43,658 nucleotides of DNA, from contig JANXUP010000175.1 in assembly GCA_025356175.1 (NCBI GenBank), positions 1-43,658 on the forward strand, written 5' to 3'. The DNA comes from Sphingomonadaceae bacterium. GTDB taxonomy: Bacteria; Pseudomonadota; Alphaproteobacteria; Sphingomonadales; Sphingomonadaceae. A program made the translations under genes and the position numbers. The notes beneath the pieces are model-generated. The model searched no databases, was not told the DNA's origin, and saw only the letters and a list, made by a program, of their open reading frames with translations. Positions 1-7,455 of this stretch are shown here, in pieces (the stretch's first letter is position 1; each line of letters begins with the position of its first letter).

Positions 1-522
1 AAAGATGCAGCAGCAACTTCCATATATGGCTCAAGGGCAAGTAATGGCGCAATAGTAGTAACCCTAAAAGACGGCCTGGATGATTATATCACCGTTTCTG
101 ATAAAGAATTAAATGTGACATTTGATATTGACTTGCCTTACGATGTACCCACTAACGGCAAAGCACAAACGGCAATATTAAAGGAATACGAAGTGCCTGC
201 CACTTACCAGTTTTATTCAGTGCCGAAATTAGATAAAGAAGTATTTCTGCTGGCCCAGATTGTGGATTGGGAAAAGCTGAACCTTTTACCCGGCGAAGCC
301 AATATCATTTTTGAAGGAACTTATATAGGCAAATCATTTATAGATCCATCTTCTACACAGGATACCCTTAACCTTACGATGAGCAGGGATAAAAGGGTAG
401 TGGTTAAAAGAGAAAAGCTGATGGACTTTAGCAGTGTTAAATTCTTAGGCTCCAATAAAAAGCAAATATTTACCTATGATATAACCGTAAAGAATAATAA
501 AAAAAAAGCCATCAGTATTAGT
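1..522 (+). CDS. DUF4139/MuiA-like protein, internal fragment of foreign (Bacteroidota-like) origin
   Basis: The frame is open from base 1 and reads as one coding region up to about base 522, with no start or true stop in the window. The product resembles the C-terminal DUF4139 region of 'mucoidy inhibitor MuiA family' proteins, with typical stretches such as [44 protein letters not shown] and [21 protein letters not shown]4139 proteins are usually exported beta-rich proteins of unknown function and are abundant in Bacteroidota. Codon use is AT-rich (many AAA, ATT, TTA codons), unlike every other gene here. The family's usual continuation after the NNKKKAI segment is missing; at about 520 the sequence changes to GC-rich DNA and the frame runs into nonsense to a stop at 597. 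I read this as contamination or misassembly, not gene transfer, because the break is sharp and no mobile element is present. Confidence 0.75.
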
Positions 523-525
523 CCG
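516..525. other. Probable chimeric assembly junction
   Basis: Left of this point the DNA is AT-rich and encodes a Bacteroidota-type protein. Right of it the DNA is GC-rich and a different frame becomes coding. Both coding regions are truncated exactly here, and no inverted repeat, target duplication or integrase gene accompanies the change. This is what a false join between reads of two organisms looks like. The exact base cannot be fixed by eye to better than a few nucleotides. Confidence 0.7.
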
Positions 526-644
526 GGCATTTCGGTTTCGGCGATACGGATTTCGGCGCGACCAAATTCGGCGAGGCCAAGGTCGGCGACAACATAATCA
601 TTGGCTGGGGCAGCAAGGGTGGCCACGGCGGTATGCTCCTGTGA
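522..644 (+). CDS. C-terminal fragment of an unrecognised Gly-rich protein
   Basis: From the junction to the TGA at 642-644 the frame starting at 522 encodes about 40 residues, beginning [12 protein letters not shown] and ending with a run of Gly and a GGMLL tail. Third codon positions are mostly G or C, the pattern expected for a real gene of the GC-rich host, whereas the competing frame (the continuation of the upstream fragment) gives a low-complexity Ser/Arg/Pro product. The 5' part of the gene is missing because of the join at about 520. I do not recognise the family. The repeated FG and GD pairs suggest a beta-rich or surface-exposed tail, but no function can be assigned. Confidence 0.45.
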   Translation, partial: SGHFGFGDTDFGATKFGEAKVGDNIIIGWGSKGGHGGMLL

Positions 645-731
645 AAAACGGTACAGGCACCATGCCGACAAACGGAAACGGCGGTGCCTGCCAATGACGC
701 CGCCCTTAGCCTCGTGCCCGGCTCGAGGCAA

Positions 732-751
732 ATATAAAGATTGCTTTATAT
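732..751. promoter_or_regulatory. Perfect 8-4-8 palindrome, candidate operator
   Basis: ATATAAAG, four bases, then CTTTATAT form a perfect inverted repeat in an otherwise GC-rich non-coding stretch. Dyads of this size and AT content are typical binding sites for small winged-helix regulators (for example ArsR-type). No gene starts within 150 bases downstream on the plus strand, and the minus-strand gene that ends at 915 points toward it, so what it would control is unclear. The regulator is not identifiable from this window. Confidence 0.4.
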
Positions 752-786
752 GATTTCCGAACCCGCAAAGACCGCGCGGGAGCGGT

Positions 787-829
787 GGTGAAGCGTCCCG
801 CCGGCCCGCTCGCCGGCGCATGCTTCACC
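787..829 (+). other. Strong nested hairpin in non-coding DNA, possible structured RNA
   Basis: GGTGAAGC at 787-794 pairs with GCTTCACC at 822-829, and inside it GCCGGC at 800-805 pairs with GCCGGC at 812-817, giving a two-tier stem-loop with small internal loops. There is no T-run after it on the plus strand, so it is not an ordinary intrinsic terminator. It lies 35 bases after the AT-rich palindrome at 732-751, and the pair could form a regulated leader RNA. The rest of 645-914 contains no convincing gene. I do not recognise a known riboswitch here. Confidence 0.3.
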
Positions 830-880
830 CGAACCGGAAAGATTTGGTCTCAATCCTGCCCCCGATCCACCGCCCCCGTC

Positions 881-904
881 CCGCCGTTCCGCTGGGAGCG
901 GCGG
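881..904 (-). terminator. GC-rich hairpin after the gene ending at 915
   Basis: CCGCCGTTCC at 881-890 and GGAGCGGCGG at 895-904 form a ten-pair stem (one G-U pair) with a four-base loop. It lies 11 bases beyond the stop of the minus-strand gene at 915-1370, the usual place for a terminator. It lacks a following U-run in that direction, so if it terminates it may do so weakly or together with Rho. Confidence 0.35.
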
Positions 905-914
905 GAAGCTCTGG

Positions 915-1370
915 TCAGCGCAGCCAGGCCATCTGGTGCGCGCCGTCGTCGAGCAGGCCATCCGCCGCTTCGACCAGTGGCTGCATGCCGCGCATGTCTG
1001 CCAGCGTCCCGGCGACATGCTTCAACTGCCCGCAATTGAGCCACGGATGGCCCTGACCATATTGATTGGCCATCTGCGTGCTGAACTTGTCGAGTGCCTT
1101 GTCGGATGCCCGGCCTGGACCGTACTGCACGGCATACTGCGCCTTCAGATCGCGCGCCGCAGCGTTAAGCTCGCCCAAGTGATTGGTCGTGAACCGGCCA
1201 TATTCGCTGTTGAAATTGTCCGGCGTGTTGCGGCAGCGCAGCCCGGTAACCATGAGCATGATGTCGAGCCGGCGAATCTTCTCGGACTGGCCCATGCCTC
1301 CAGCTGCGGCTGGAAAGGATATAACCATGCCCGCTGCGGCCACACAGGCCGCGAACCCCTTGATCGTCAT
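915..1370 (-). CDS. Hypothetical secreted protein (151 aa)
   Basis: The protein begins with a clear Sec signal peptide: a lysine at residue 4, a hydrophobic Ala/Val/Ile core to about residue 20 and a likely cleavage site after AAA at about residues 21-23. The mature part has a conserved-looking LMVTGLRCRNTPDNF segment, two further Cys positions and a long amphipathic helix-forming region, so it is probably a small periplasmic or outer-membrane-associated protein. A GGGAGA Shine-Dalgarno sequence sits six bases before the ATG at 1370, which supports this start. It is transcribed alone, divergently from the peroxiredoxin at 1545. The family looks like the uncharacterised secreted proteins found in sphingomonads; I cannot give a function. 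Confidence 0.65.
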   Translation of the reverse strand: MTIKGFAACVAAAGMVISFPAAAGGMGQSEKIRRLDIMLMVTGLRCRNTPDNFNSEYGRFTTNHLGELNAAARDLKAQYAVQYGPGRASDKALDKFSTQMANQYGQGHPWLNCGQLKHVAGTLADMRGMQPLVEAADGLLDDGAHQMAWLR

Positions 1371-1476
1371 CTGTAGTCTCCCGGCGGGCCCGTCCCCGCA
1401 AGAAGCACCATGGGCTGACCGGTTTACTCAATCTTAAAGCGGGGGAGTAAAGCGAAATTAAGCATGCGCGGTGCCG

Positions 1477-1504
1477 TTGCAGGCTGCGGTTCCGGCCCTA
1501 TATT
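1477..1504 (+). promoter_or_regulatory. Candidate housekeeping promoter of the peroxiredoxin gene
   Basis: TTGCAG at 1477-1482 and TATATT at 1499-1504 are separated by 16 bases and resemble -35 and -10 boxes of a sigma-70-type promoter. They lie about 40 bases before the chosen start of the peroxiredoxin gene. The match is by eye only. Confidence 0.4.
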
Positions 1505-1544
1505 CGTCGCGGCAGACAACCCCCATGCAGACGGAGAAATGAAC

Positions 1545-2024
1545 ATGACGATCGCAGTTGGCGACAAAGTGCCCGACGTTAAGCTGGTCAAGGCCACCGC
1601 CGAAGGCCCCGATGCGGTGCAGAGCGCAGACTATTTCGCCGGCAAGCGCGTCGCGCTGTTCTCGGTCCCGGGTGCCTTTACCCCGACTTGCTCGGCCAAG
1701 CACCTCCCCGGCTTCGTCGAAAAGGCCGCCGAGCTGAAGGCCAAGGGCATCGACGAGATCGCCTGCACCGCAGTCAACGATCCGTTCGTGCTTGGCGCGT
1801 GGAACAAGAGCGGCGGCAGCGACGACGTGACCATGCTGGCTGACGGCAACGGCGATTTCGCCGAAGCGCTCGGCCTGACCATGGACGGCAGCGCCTTTGG
1901 CCTGGGCAAGCGCGGCCAGCGCTTCTCGATGGTGGTCAACGACGGCACGGTCGAACAGCTGTTCGTCGAAGGCCCGGGCGAGTTCAAGGTGAGCTCGGCC
2001 GAGCATATGCTCGAAAACCTCTAA
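1545..2024 (+). CDS. Peroxiredoxin, Prx5/PrxII type (159 aa)
   Basis: This is a thiol peroxidase that reduces H2O2 and organic peroxides in the cytoplasm using glutaredoxin, thioredoxin or glutathione. The family signature PGAFTPTCS is at residues 42-50, so C49 is the peroxidatic cysteine. A second cysteine at residue 74 (spacing 25) matches the resolving position of plant and bacterial type II enzymes. Length matches the single-domain family; no fused glutaredoxin is present. I chose the ATG at 1545 because GGAG at 1533-1536 is eight bases upstream, whereas the ATG at 1539 is too close and the long upstream extension from 1464 is not family-like. The gene is monocistronic with a plausible promoter at 1477-1504. 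Confidence 0.92.
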   Translation: MTIAVGDKVPDVKLVKATAEGPDAVQSADYFAGKRVALFSVPGAFTPTCSAKHLPGFVEKAAELKAKGIDEIACTAVNDPFVLGAWNKSGGSDDVTMLADGNGDFAEALGLTMDGSAFGLGKRGQRFSMVVNDGTVEQLFVEGPGEFKVSSAEHMLENL

Positions 2025-2029
2025 CCGGA

Positions 2030-2464
2030 TCAGGCGTCGGGCAGCGCGTACGTTACTGTCGCCTGCCCGACCGGCCGCTCAGGATCGTCCTGATATAATT
2101 GCACGTCGACCGTCGCGAGCCGGCGGCCGAGCCGGAGCAGCCGCGCTTCGGCATAGAGGCGTTCGGGCTTGACCCCGCGCAAAAAGCTGTAGTTGAGGTT
2201 ACTGGTCACCGCCATCGCCACCGGGCCGATGTGCGCGAGGATCACCGCATAGGCCGCGTGATCGGCAAGGCCCATCTGGGTCGGCCCTGAAACGAGGTTG
2301 CCCGGACGCAGGTTGCCCGCCTGCGGATCGAGCGTCACCAAGGCGCGGCCCGGGCCGATCTCGGTGACCTGCGTGGTCGGTCCGCCAGCGCGTTCGGTGA
2401 AAGCCCCGGCAAAGAACGTCGCCAGTTCGGCCACGGTCATCACCGGTTCGTGAGCATCCGCCAC
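2030..2464 (-). CDS. PaaI-family hotdog thioesterase (144 aa)
   Basis: The protein fits the single-hotdog PaaI/YbgC-like acyl-CoA thioesterase family, which hydrolyses CoA thioesters in the cytoplasm. The central helix with NLVSGPTQMGLADHAAYAV (about residues 56-74) and the following AVTSNLNYSFLRG strand are the usual core of the fold; the Asp in the central helix is the likely catalytic position. It uses a GTG start at 2464, three bases after the stop of folE, and is the last gene of the phospholipase D-folE-thioesterase operon. The substrate is not predictable. Its stop is only five bases from the convergent stop of the peroxiredoxin gene. Confidence 0.8.
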   Translation of the reverse strand: MADAHEPVMTVAELATFFAGAFTERAGGPTTQVTEIGPGRALVTLDPQAGNLRPGNLVSGPTQMGLADHAAYAVILAHIGPVAMAVTSNLNYSFLRGVKPERLYAEARLLRLGRRLATVDVQLYQDDPERPVGQATVTYALPDA

Positions 2465-2467
2465 TGC

Positions 2468-3091
2468 TCAGAACCCCATCAGCGAGAGCACTTCCTTGCG
2501 ACTGCGCGAATCATCGAGGAAGCAGCCCAGCAACCGGCTGGTGACCATCTCGACCCCGGGGGTTCTGACCCCGCGCCCGGTCATGCAGCCGTGCTGGGCC
2601 TTGATCACCACCGCAACGCCTTCGGGATGCAGATTGTCCCAGATGCACTGCGCCACCTCGGCGGTGAGCCGCTCCTGGATCTGCAGCCGCTCGGCAAATC
2701 CGTGCAGCACCCGGGCCAGCTTGGAAATGCCGACCACCTTGTCGCGCGGCATGTAGGCGATATTGGCGGTGCCGGTGATCGGTGCCATGTGGTGTTCGCA
2801 ATGCGACTGGAATGGAATGTCCTTCAGCAGCACCAGTTCGTTGTAGCCGCCCACTTCCTCGAACTGGCGCGCCAAGTGCAGCGCAGGGTCCGAGTTATAG
2901 CCCTGGCAATATTCCTTCCACGCCCGCCCGACCCGCGCCGGCGTATCGAGCAGGCCTTCACGCTCCGGATCATCACCCGACCAGCGGATCAGCGTGCGGA
3001 TCGCGTCCTGCACCTCTTTCGGCACCGGCAGCTTGGCTTTGGGGCCCTCGTCGTGGATGATCTCGCCGCGGCTCATCAATCTCTCCGTCAT
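2468..3091 (-). CDS. folE: GTP cyclohydrolase I
   Basis: FolE converts GTP to 7,8-dihydroneopterin triphosphate, the first step of folate synthesis, and also feeds queuosine synthesis. Counting from the ATG at 3091 (207 aa) the zinc ligands are C98, H101 and C169, in the motif QSHCEHHMAPITG and in GCMTGRGV, with the spacing known from the E. coli enzyme. Length is normal. The ATG at 3091 overlaps the stop of the phospholipase D-like gene as ATGA and has GGAGA five bases upstream. A second ATG at 3076 with GGAGAG six bases upstream is an equally good start (202 aa). It sits between two unrelated genes, and the coupling is probably only for expression level. Confidence 0.95.
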   Translation of the reverse strand: MTERLMSRGEIIHDEGPKAKLPVPKEVQDAIRTLIRWSGDDPEREGLLDTPARVGRAWKEYCQGYNSDPALHLARQFEEVGGYNELVLLKDIPFQSHCEHHMAPITGTANIAYMPRDKVVGISKLARVLHGFAERLQIQERLTAEVAQCIWDNLHPEGVAVVIKAQHGCMTGRGVRTPGVEMVTSRLLGCFLDDSRSRKEVLSLMGF

Positions 3092-4593
3092 TTCGGTCTC
3101 CGCAGCAGCCCGCCGCGGCGGAACAATCCGCGCCGCTTGCTGAACGGTTCGAACAGTTCCTCGGGCCGCTCGGGATCGAGCAGCGCGTTGTCGGCGACAG
3201 CCTTCTCTGCATCGGTCAGCGGACGCAAGGCGAAAGGTGCAAGGTACTTGCCGGTGAGCGGCGCCTTGGCGATCAAGTCGATCATCGAGGCATTGGCCTT
3301 GAGCTGCTGCTCGACAGCTTCGCGCGATTGCCCGGTATGCTCCGCGAGAAGCGCAATCCGCACCCCTTTGATCGGCGCGCTCGCATGTTTGTTGCCCGGC
3401 CGCGCGGCGTCGATCACCATGTCGCATTCGCTGTCGAGCCCCATCGAGCGGTTGTTCATGTTGGCAGAGCCGATCCGCAGCACCTCGTCATCGACGATCA
3501 TCAGCTTGGAATGGACGTAGATCGCGGTGCCGGCGGCATTGTAGGGCAGATAGATGCGGAATCGCTGCGCGGGATCGCTTGCCCCCACCGCATGGCACAA
3601 CTGCACTCGCGCCCCGTCCATCGCGGTCTGTTCAAGCCAGCCGTCAGCGCTTTCGGGATTGATCAGCACAACCTCGGGCGGATTGGGCTTGGCCAGACGC
3701 TCCGCCAAAGCCTCGGCGATCGCGCGGCTCGCGAAATACTGGCTTTCGGCGTAGATGAAGTGCTTGGCCCGGGCGATATGTTCGACGAACAATTGCTCGA
3801 TCTCGCGCACTTCGGGATAGTCCCGCCACGCTGCGGTGGTCCGGGCGATGCCAATCTCCACGTCCTCGAACTCGGCCTTGAGCTTGGCCGGCCAGGCGCT
3901 GTGCTTCTGCGGCTTGCACGCCGGTAGCGGCGTGCCTCCGGCGCGTTCCCAGCGTTCGCGGCCCAATTCGCCCAGCGCCGCTGCGGCATCACCTTCGACC
4001 AGCATCGTCATGTCGTGCCAGGGGCCGTAGAGCTTCTGGCTATAGGGCTTGTGGCGCCGGGGGTCCTTTTCGAGATGTTCGGGCGTGTCCCAGCGATCAG
4101 ACGTCATGTCGATCCCGCCGCAGACTGCGAACATATCGTCGATCACCACGATCTTCTGGTGGTGGCTGCAGCCGATCGGGTGGGCCGAATCCAGTTTGAA
4201 ATCGATCCCCGGGTGCAGCATCCAGCGGATTAGATCGAGGATCATCGATCCCCGGAACAGGAACTTGAGCGCGCCGAAATTCCACTTGAGCACGCGCACC
4301 TGCAGCCCTGGGCTGCGCTCGCACAACCAGATCATGAACGGCCCGAGCCGCGCTGGATTGACCGCCTTGCGCGGCAGGTTCCAGAACCGCCGCCCCGGCC
4401 CCAGCCGCATCCGCGTATCGAAATCCCAGCCGATCATGTGAATGAGCTGCTTCGCACGCTTCATCGCCTGCTGCATCAGCACGTAGTAGTCCGCAGCATC
4501 GATCACCACGTGGGCGCGGCTGGCTTTGACATAGCGCCAAACCGACGGACGAAGACCTGGATCGGGTTCAGCGGTTTCCATAGGCCGGGTCAT
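3088..4593 (-). CDS. Phospholipase D-like / cardiolipin synthase-like protein
   Basis: Two HKD (phospholipase D) motifs are present: HHQKIVVIDD in the first half and HSKLMIVDDEVLRIGSANMNNR in two adjoining parts of the second half, each with the catalytic His and Lys. Such enzymes transfer or hydrolyse phosphatidyl groups; this soluble, roughly 500-residue form resembles bacterial PLD-like proteins more than membrane-anchored cardiolipin synthase. I see no signal peptide or N-terminal membrane helices. The start at 4593 (501 aa) is chosen because the sequence before it is basic low-complexity; starts at 4665 and 4581 are alternatives, and the ribosome-binding site is poor for all. It heads the operon with folE and the thioesterase and is divergent from the flavoprotein at 4715. 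Substrate is uncertain. Confidence 0.85.
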   Translation of the reverse strand: MTRPMETAEPDPGLRPSVWRYVKASRAHVVIDAADYYVLMQQAMKRAKQLIHMIGWDFDTRMRLGPGRRFWNLPRKAVNPARLGPFMIWLCERSPGLQVRVLKWNFGALKFLFRGSMILDLIRWMLHPGIDFKLDSAHPIGCSHHQKIVVIDDMFAVCGGIDMTSDRWDTPEHLEKDPRRHKPYSQKLYGPWHDMTMLVEGDAAAALGELGRERWERAGGTPLPACKPQKHSAWPAKLKAEFEDVEIGIARTTAAWRDYPEVREIEQLFVEHIARAKHFIYAESQYFASRAIAEALAERLAKPNPPEVVLINPESADGWLEQTAMDGARVQLCHAVGASDPAQRFRIYLPYNAAGTAIYVHSKLMIVDDEVLRIGSANMNNRSMGLDSECDMVIDAARPGNKHASAPIKGVRIALLAEHTGQSREAVEQQLKANASMIDLIAKAPLTGKYLAPFALRPLTDAEKAVADNALLDPERPEELFEPFSKRRGLFRRGGLLRRPK

Positions 4594-4714
4594 ATCCAGC
4601 CGCACTGCCCCCGTCACGCGCCTTGACCGGCCCGGCGCAATTTTGTTGCTGCCGGGCCGCCGCACTGGACCAGCTGCGGCCTAGGCCTCTAGATGCAGGC
4701 GAATCGGAGGCGCT

Positions 4715-5965
4715 ATGGATACCCAGATCGATCAAGCGGACGTGGTTATCGTCGGAGCCGGCCACGGCGGCGCGCAAGCGGCTATCGCGCTGCGCCAAAA
4801 CGGCTTTGCCGGATCGATCCTGCTGATCGGACGCGAGCCGGAGATTCCGTACGAACGCCCGCCGCTATCCAAGGAATACCTCGCCCGCGAAAAAACCTTT
4901 GAGCGGATTTGCCTGCGCCCCGAAGCCTTCTGGGGTGACAAGGCGATCACCCTGATGCGCAATGCCGAAGTGGTGAAGGTCGATCCGGCGGGGCACGAAC
5001 TGACGCTGCGGGACGGACGCGCCATCCACTACGGGCAGGCGATCTGGGCCACCGGCGGCGACCCGCGTCGGCTGGCCTGCGAAGGCGCGGACTTGGCCGG
5101 AGTTCACGCGGTCCGCACCCGCGCCGACGTTGACCAGTTGATGAAGGAACTCGATGCCGGGGCCAAGCGCGCGGTGGTGATTGGCGGCGGCTACATCGGG
5201 CTTGAAGCAGCGGCGGTGCTGACCAAGCTTGGCGTCGAGGTGACCGTGCTGGAAATGCTGCCCCGGGTGCTGGCACGGGTGGCCGGTGAAGCACTCTCAA
5301 GCTTCTTCGAAGCCGAACACCGCGCGCACGGCGTCGACCTGCGCACCGAAACCGCAGTTGAATCAATTGCGGGCAAGGATAGTCAGGTTAGCGGCGTTGT
5401 ATTGGCGGACGGGACCACCCTCCCCGCCGATCTGGTCATCGTGGGCATCGGTATCATCCCGGCAGTCGGGCCGCTGATCGTGGCGGGAGCGGCGGGCGGA
5501 AACGGGGTCGATGTCGACGAGTACTGCCGCACCAGCCTGCCTGATGTGTACGCGATCGGAGACTGTGCGGCGCATGCCAGCGCCTTCGCCGACAACGCGG
5601 TGATCCGGCTCGAATCGGTCCAGAACGCCAACGACATGGCCACCTGCGCGGCGAAGTCGATCTGCGGCGATCCCCAGCCCTATGCCGCAACGCCGTGGTT
5701 CTGGTCGAACCAGTACGACCTCAAGCTGCAAACGGTCGGCCTCGCGATCGGCCATGACCGCGAAATCGTGCGCGGCGACCCGGCGGCGCGATCGTTTTCG
5801 GTGATCTATCTGCGCCAGGGCCATGTCGTCGCGCTCGACTGCGTCAATAGCGTCAAGGATTACGTCCAGGGCCGCAAGATGGTCGAAGCGAAGTTCAAAC
5901 CCGACGATCCCGAAACCCTCGCCGATACCGAAGTGCTGCTCAAGGACATGTTCGCCGCAGGTTGA
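4715..5965 (+). CDS. Ferredoxin reductase-like FAD/NAD(P)H oxidoreductase (416 aa)
   Basis: This flavoprotein takes electrons from NAD(P)H and normally passes them to a small ferredoxin, as in Rieske dioxygenase and cytochrome P450 systems. An FAD-binding GxGxxG is at residues 14-19 (GAGHGG), an NAD(P)-binding one at 157-162 (GGGYIG), the FAD-contacting YAIGDCA lies near residue 280, and the C-terminal reductase domain ([16 protein letters not shown]) is present. Length is typical. A perfect GGAGG lies just before the ATG. No ferredoxin or oxygenase gene is in the window, so its partner must be encoded elsewhere. It starts a four-gene operon with MaoC dehydratase, 6-phosphogluconate dehydrogenase and a PDZ-M48 protease. 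Confidence 0.88.
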   Translation: MDTQIDQADVVIVGAGHGGAQAAIALRQNGFAGSILLIGREPEIPYERPPLSKEYLAREKTFERICLRPEAFWGDKAITLMRNAEVVKVDPAGHELTLRDGRAIHYGQAIWATGGDPRRLACEGADLAGVHAVRTRADVDQLMKELDAGAKRAVVIGGGYIGLEAAAVLTKLGVEVTVLEMLPRVLARVAGEALSSFFEAEHRAHGVDLRTETAVESIAGKDSQVSGVVLADGTTLPADLVIVGIGIIPAVGPLIVAGAAGGNGVDVDEYCRTSLPDVYAIGDCAAHASAFADNAVIRLESVQNANDMATCAAKSICGDPQPYAATPWFWSNQYDLKLQTVGLAIGHDREIVRGDPAARSFSVIYLRQGHVVALDCVNSVKDYVQGRKMVEAKFKPDDPETLADTEVLLKDMFAAG

Positions 5966-6014
5966 TTACAACGCGGCTAAGGCTAGGCTGACGGCGGACA
6001 AGGACAGGCAGACA

Positions 6015-6473
6015 ATGGCAGGACGATACTTCGAACAGTGGCAAGTGGGCGACCGGCTCAGCCACGAAATCAGCCGCACGGTTACCGAGACCGACAATTT
6101 GCTGTTCACGGTCATGACCCACAACCCGCAACCGCTGCATCTCGACGTCGAGGCGGCCAAGGCGAGCGAATTCGGCCAGATCCTGGTCAACGGCACTTTC
6201 ACTTTCGCGCTGATGGTCGGGCTGTCGGTGGGTGACACTACGTTGGGCTCGCTGGTCGCCAATCTGGGTTATGACAAACTTGTCATGCCCAAACCGGTGT
6301 TTATCGGCGATACCCTGCGCGCCAGCAGCGAGGTGACCGAATTGAAGCCGTCCGGATCGAGGCCCAACGCGGGGATCATCACCTTCCGTCACGAGCTGAC
6401 CAACCAGCGCGGCGAAGTGGTCTGCTCATGCCTGCGCACCGCGCTCATCAAACGCCTCCCGGAGACTAACTGA
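6015..6473 (+). CDS. MaoC-family acyl-CoA dehydratase (152 aa)
   Basis: The hotdog-fold MaoC family hydrates or dehydrates CoA thioesters. The protein shows the hydratase region THNPQPLHLDVEAAKASEFG (residues 35-54) with the expected Asn, His and Asp, followed by the VNGTFTFALMVGLSV helix and the family's YDKLVMPKPVFIGDTL strand. It is closest in look to the MaoC proteins annotated as mesaconyl-CoA or beta-methylmalyl-CoA dehydratase, but the exact substrate cannot be read. The ATG at 6015 gives a natural N-terminus (AGRYFEQWQVGD); the frame is open further upstream only as overlap with the previous gene. Its TGA is one base before the next ATG, so it is coupled to gnd. Confidence 0.85.
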   Translation: MAGRYFEQWQVGDRLSHEISRTVTETDNLLFTVMTHNPQPLHLDVEAAKASEFGQILVNGTFTFALMVGLSVGDTTLGSLVANLGYDKLVMPKPVFIGDTLRASSEVTELKPSGSRPNAGIITFRHELTNQRGEVVCSCLRTALIKRLPETN

Positions 6474-6474
6474 A

Positions 6475-7455
6475 ATGCAGATCGGAATAGTCGGCGCAGG
6501 CCGGATGGGCGGTAATATGGCGCTGCGGCTGCTGCGCGGCGGGCATCAGGTTGCCATCCAGGACATTCATCCGGAGGCCTATGCGGCGATCGTCGCCGCC
6601 GGCGCATCAGGCTATCCGACCCTTGCCGCGATGGTCGCCGGGTTGTCAGCGCCGCGCACCGTCTGGCTGATGGTGCCGGCCGGCAAGATCACCGACGGCG
6701 CGGTTGCCGCTTTGGCAGGCCTGCTCGACCCCGGCGACACCGTGATCGACGGGGGTAATTCGAACTTCAAGGACAGCGTCGCACGCGCGGCGATGCTCAA
6801 GGCCAAGCAGATCGATTTCCTCGATGTCGGGACCAGCGGCGGGGTCTTCGGGCTGGAGCGCGGCTATTGCCTGATGGTCGGCGGCGATCAGGCAGCGGTG
6901 ACCCGCAACGCGCCGATCTTCACGACGCTGGCACCTGGCGCAGGTGACATCCCCCGCACCCCCGCGCGCGCTGCCGGCAAGCTGTCCGATACGGCGGAGC
7001 AAGGCTGGTTGCACTGCGGCCCTTGCGGCGCGGGTCACTACGTCAAGATGGTCCACAACGGCATCGAATACGGGATGATGCAGGCCTATGCCGAAGGCTT
7101 CGCGCTGCTGTCCACCGCAGACGGGCCCAAGGTGCCCGAAGAGCGCCGCTACGATCTTGATACTGCGGCCATCGCCGAGCTGTGGCGGCGCGGCAGCGTA
7201 GTCACTTCGTGGCTGCTCGACCTCAGCGCCGATGCCATGGCTGACAATCCCGACCTCGCCCCCTATTCGCCGCAAGTGCAGGATTCGGGCGAAGGGCGGT
7301 GGACTGTCGAGGCTTCGCTTGAGCAGGAAGTGTCCACGCCGGTGCTGACCATGTCGCTGTACGAGCGTTACCGCTCGCGCCTCAGCGACGGATTCGGCGA
7401 CCGGCTACTTTCGGCGATGCGGTTCAAGTTCGGCGGCCATGTCGCACCGAAATAG
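6475..7455 (+). CDS. gnd: 6-Phosphogluconate dehydrogenase, short (decarboxylating) form
   Basis: The enzyme oxidises 6-phosphogluconate to ribulose 5-phosphate and CO2 in the pentose phosphate pathway. It has an N-terminal Rossmann motif GIVGAGRMGGNM, the substrate motif GTSGG at 119-123 and the catalytic stretch GHYVKMVHNGIEYG with K191, H194, N195 and E198. At 326 residues it belongs to the short GndA/YqeC-like class, about 140 residues shorter than the E. coli enzyme; many short forms prefer NAD, which is family knowledge and not visible here. It begins one base after the MaoC stop, and its last 17 bases overlap the start of the protease gene in another frame. Confidence 0.92.
   Translation: MQIGIVGAGRMGGNMALRLLRGGHQVAIQDIHPEAYAAIVAAGASGYPTLAAMVAGLSAPRTVWLMVPAGKITDGAVAALAGLLDPGDTVIDGGNSNFKDSVARAAMLKAKQIDFLDVGTSGGVFGLERGYCLMVGGDQAAVTRNAPIFTTLAPGAGDIPRTPARAAGKLSDTAEQGWLHCGPCGAGHYVKMVHNGIEYGMMQAYAEGFALLSTADGPKVPEERRYDLDTAAIAELWRRGSVVTSWLLDLSADAMADNPDLAPYSPQVQDSGEGRWTVEASLEQEVSTPVLTMSLYERYRSRLSDGFGDRLLSAMRFKFGGHVAPK

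Noticed and set aside
115..597. Complete-looking 160-residue ORF beginning GTG at 115
   Set aside because: The frame is already open from base 1 and the last ~25 residues are read-through into unrelated GC-rich DNA, so neither end is real.
654..690. Terminator from CAGGCACC (654-661) and GGTGCCTG (683-690)
   Set aside because: The loop is 21 bases and no T-run follows, so it is too weak to call.
474..821. Minus-strand ORF of 115 residues across the junction
   Set aside because: It spans the suspected misassembly, has Arg-rich low-complexity sequence and no ribosome site.
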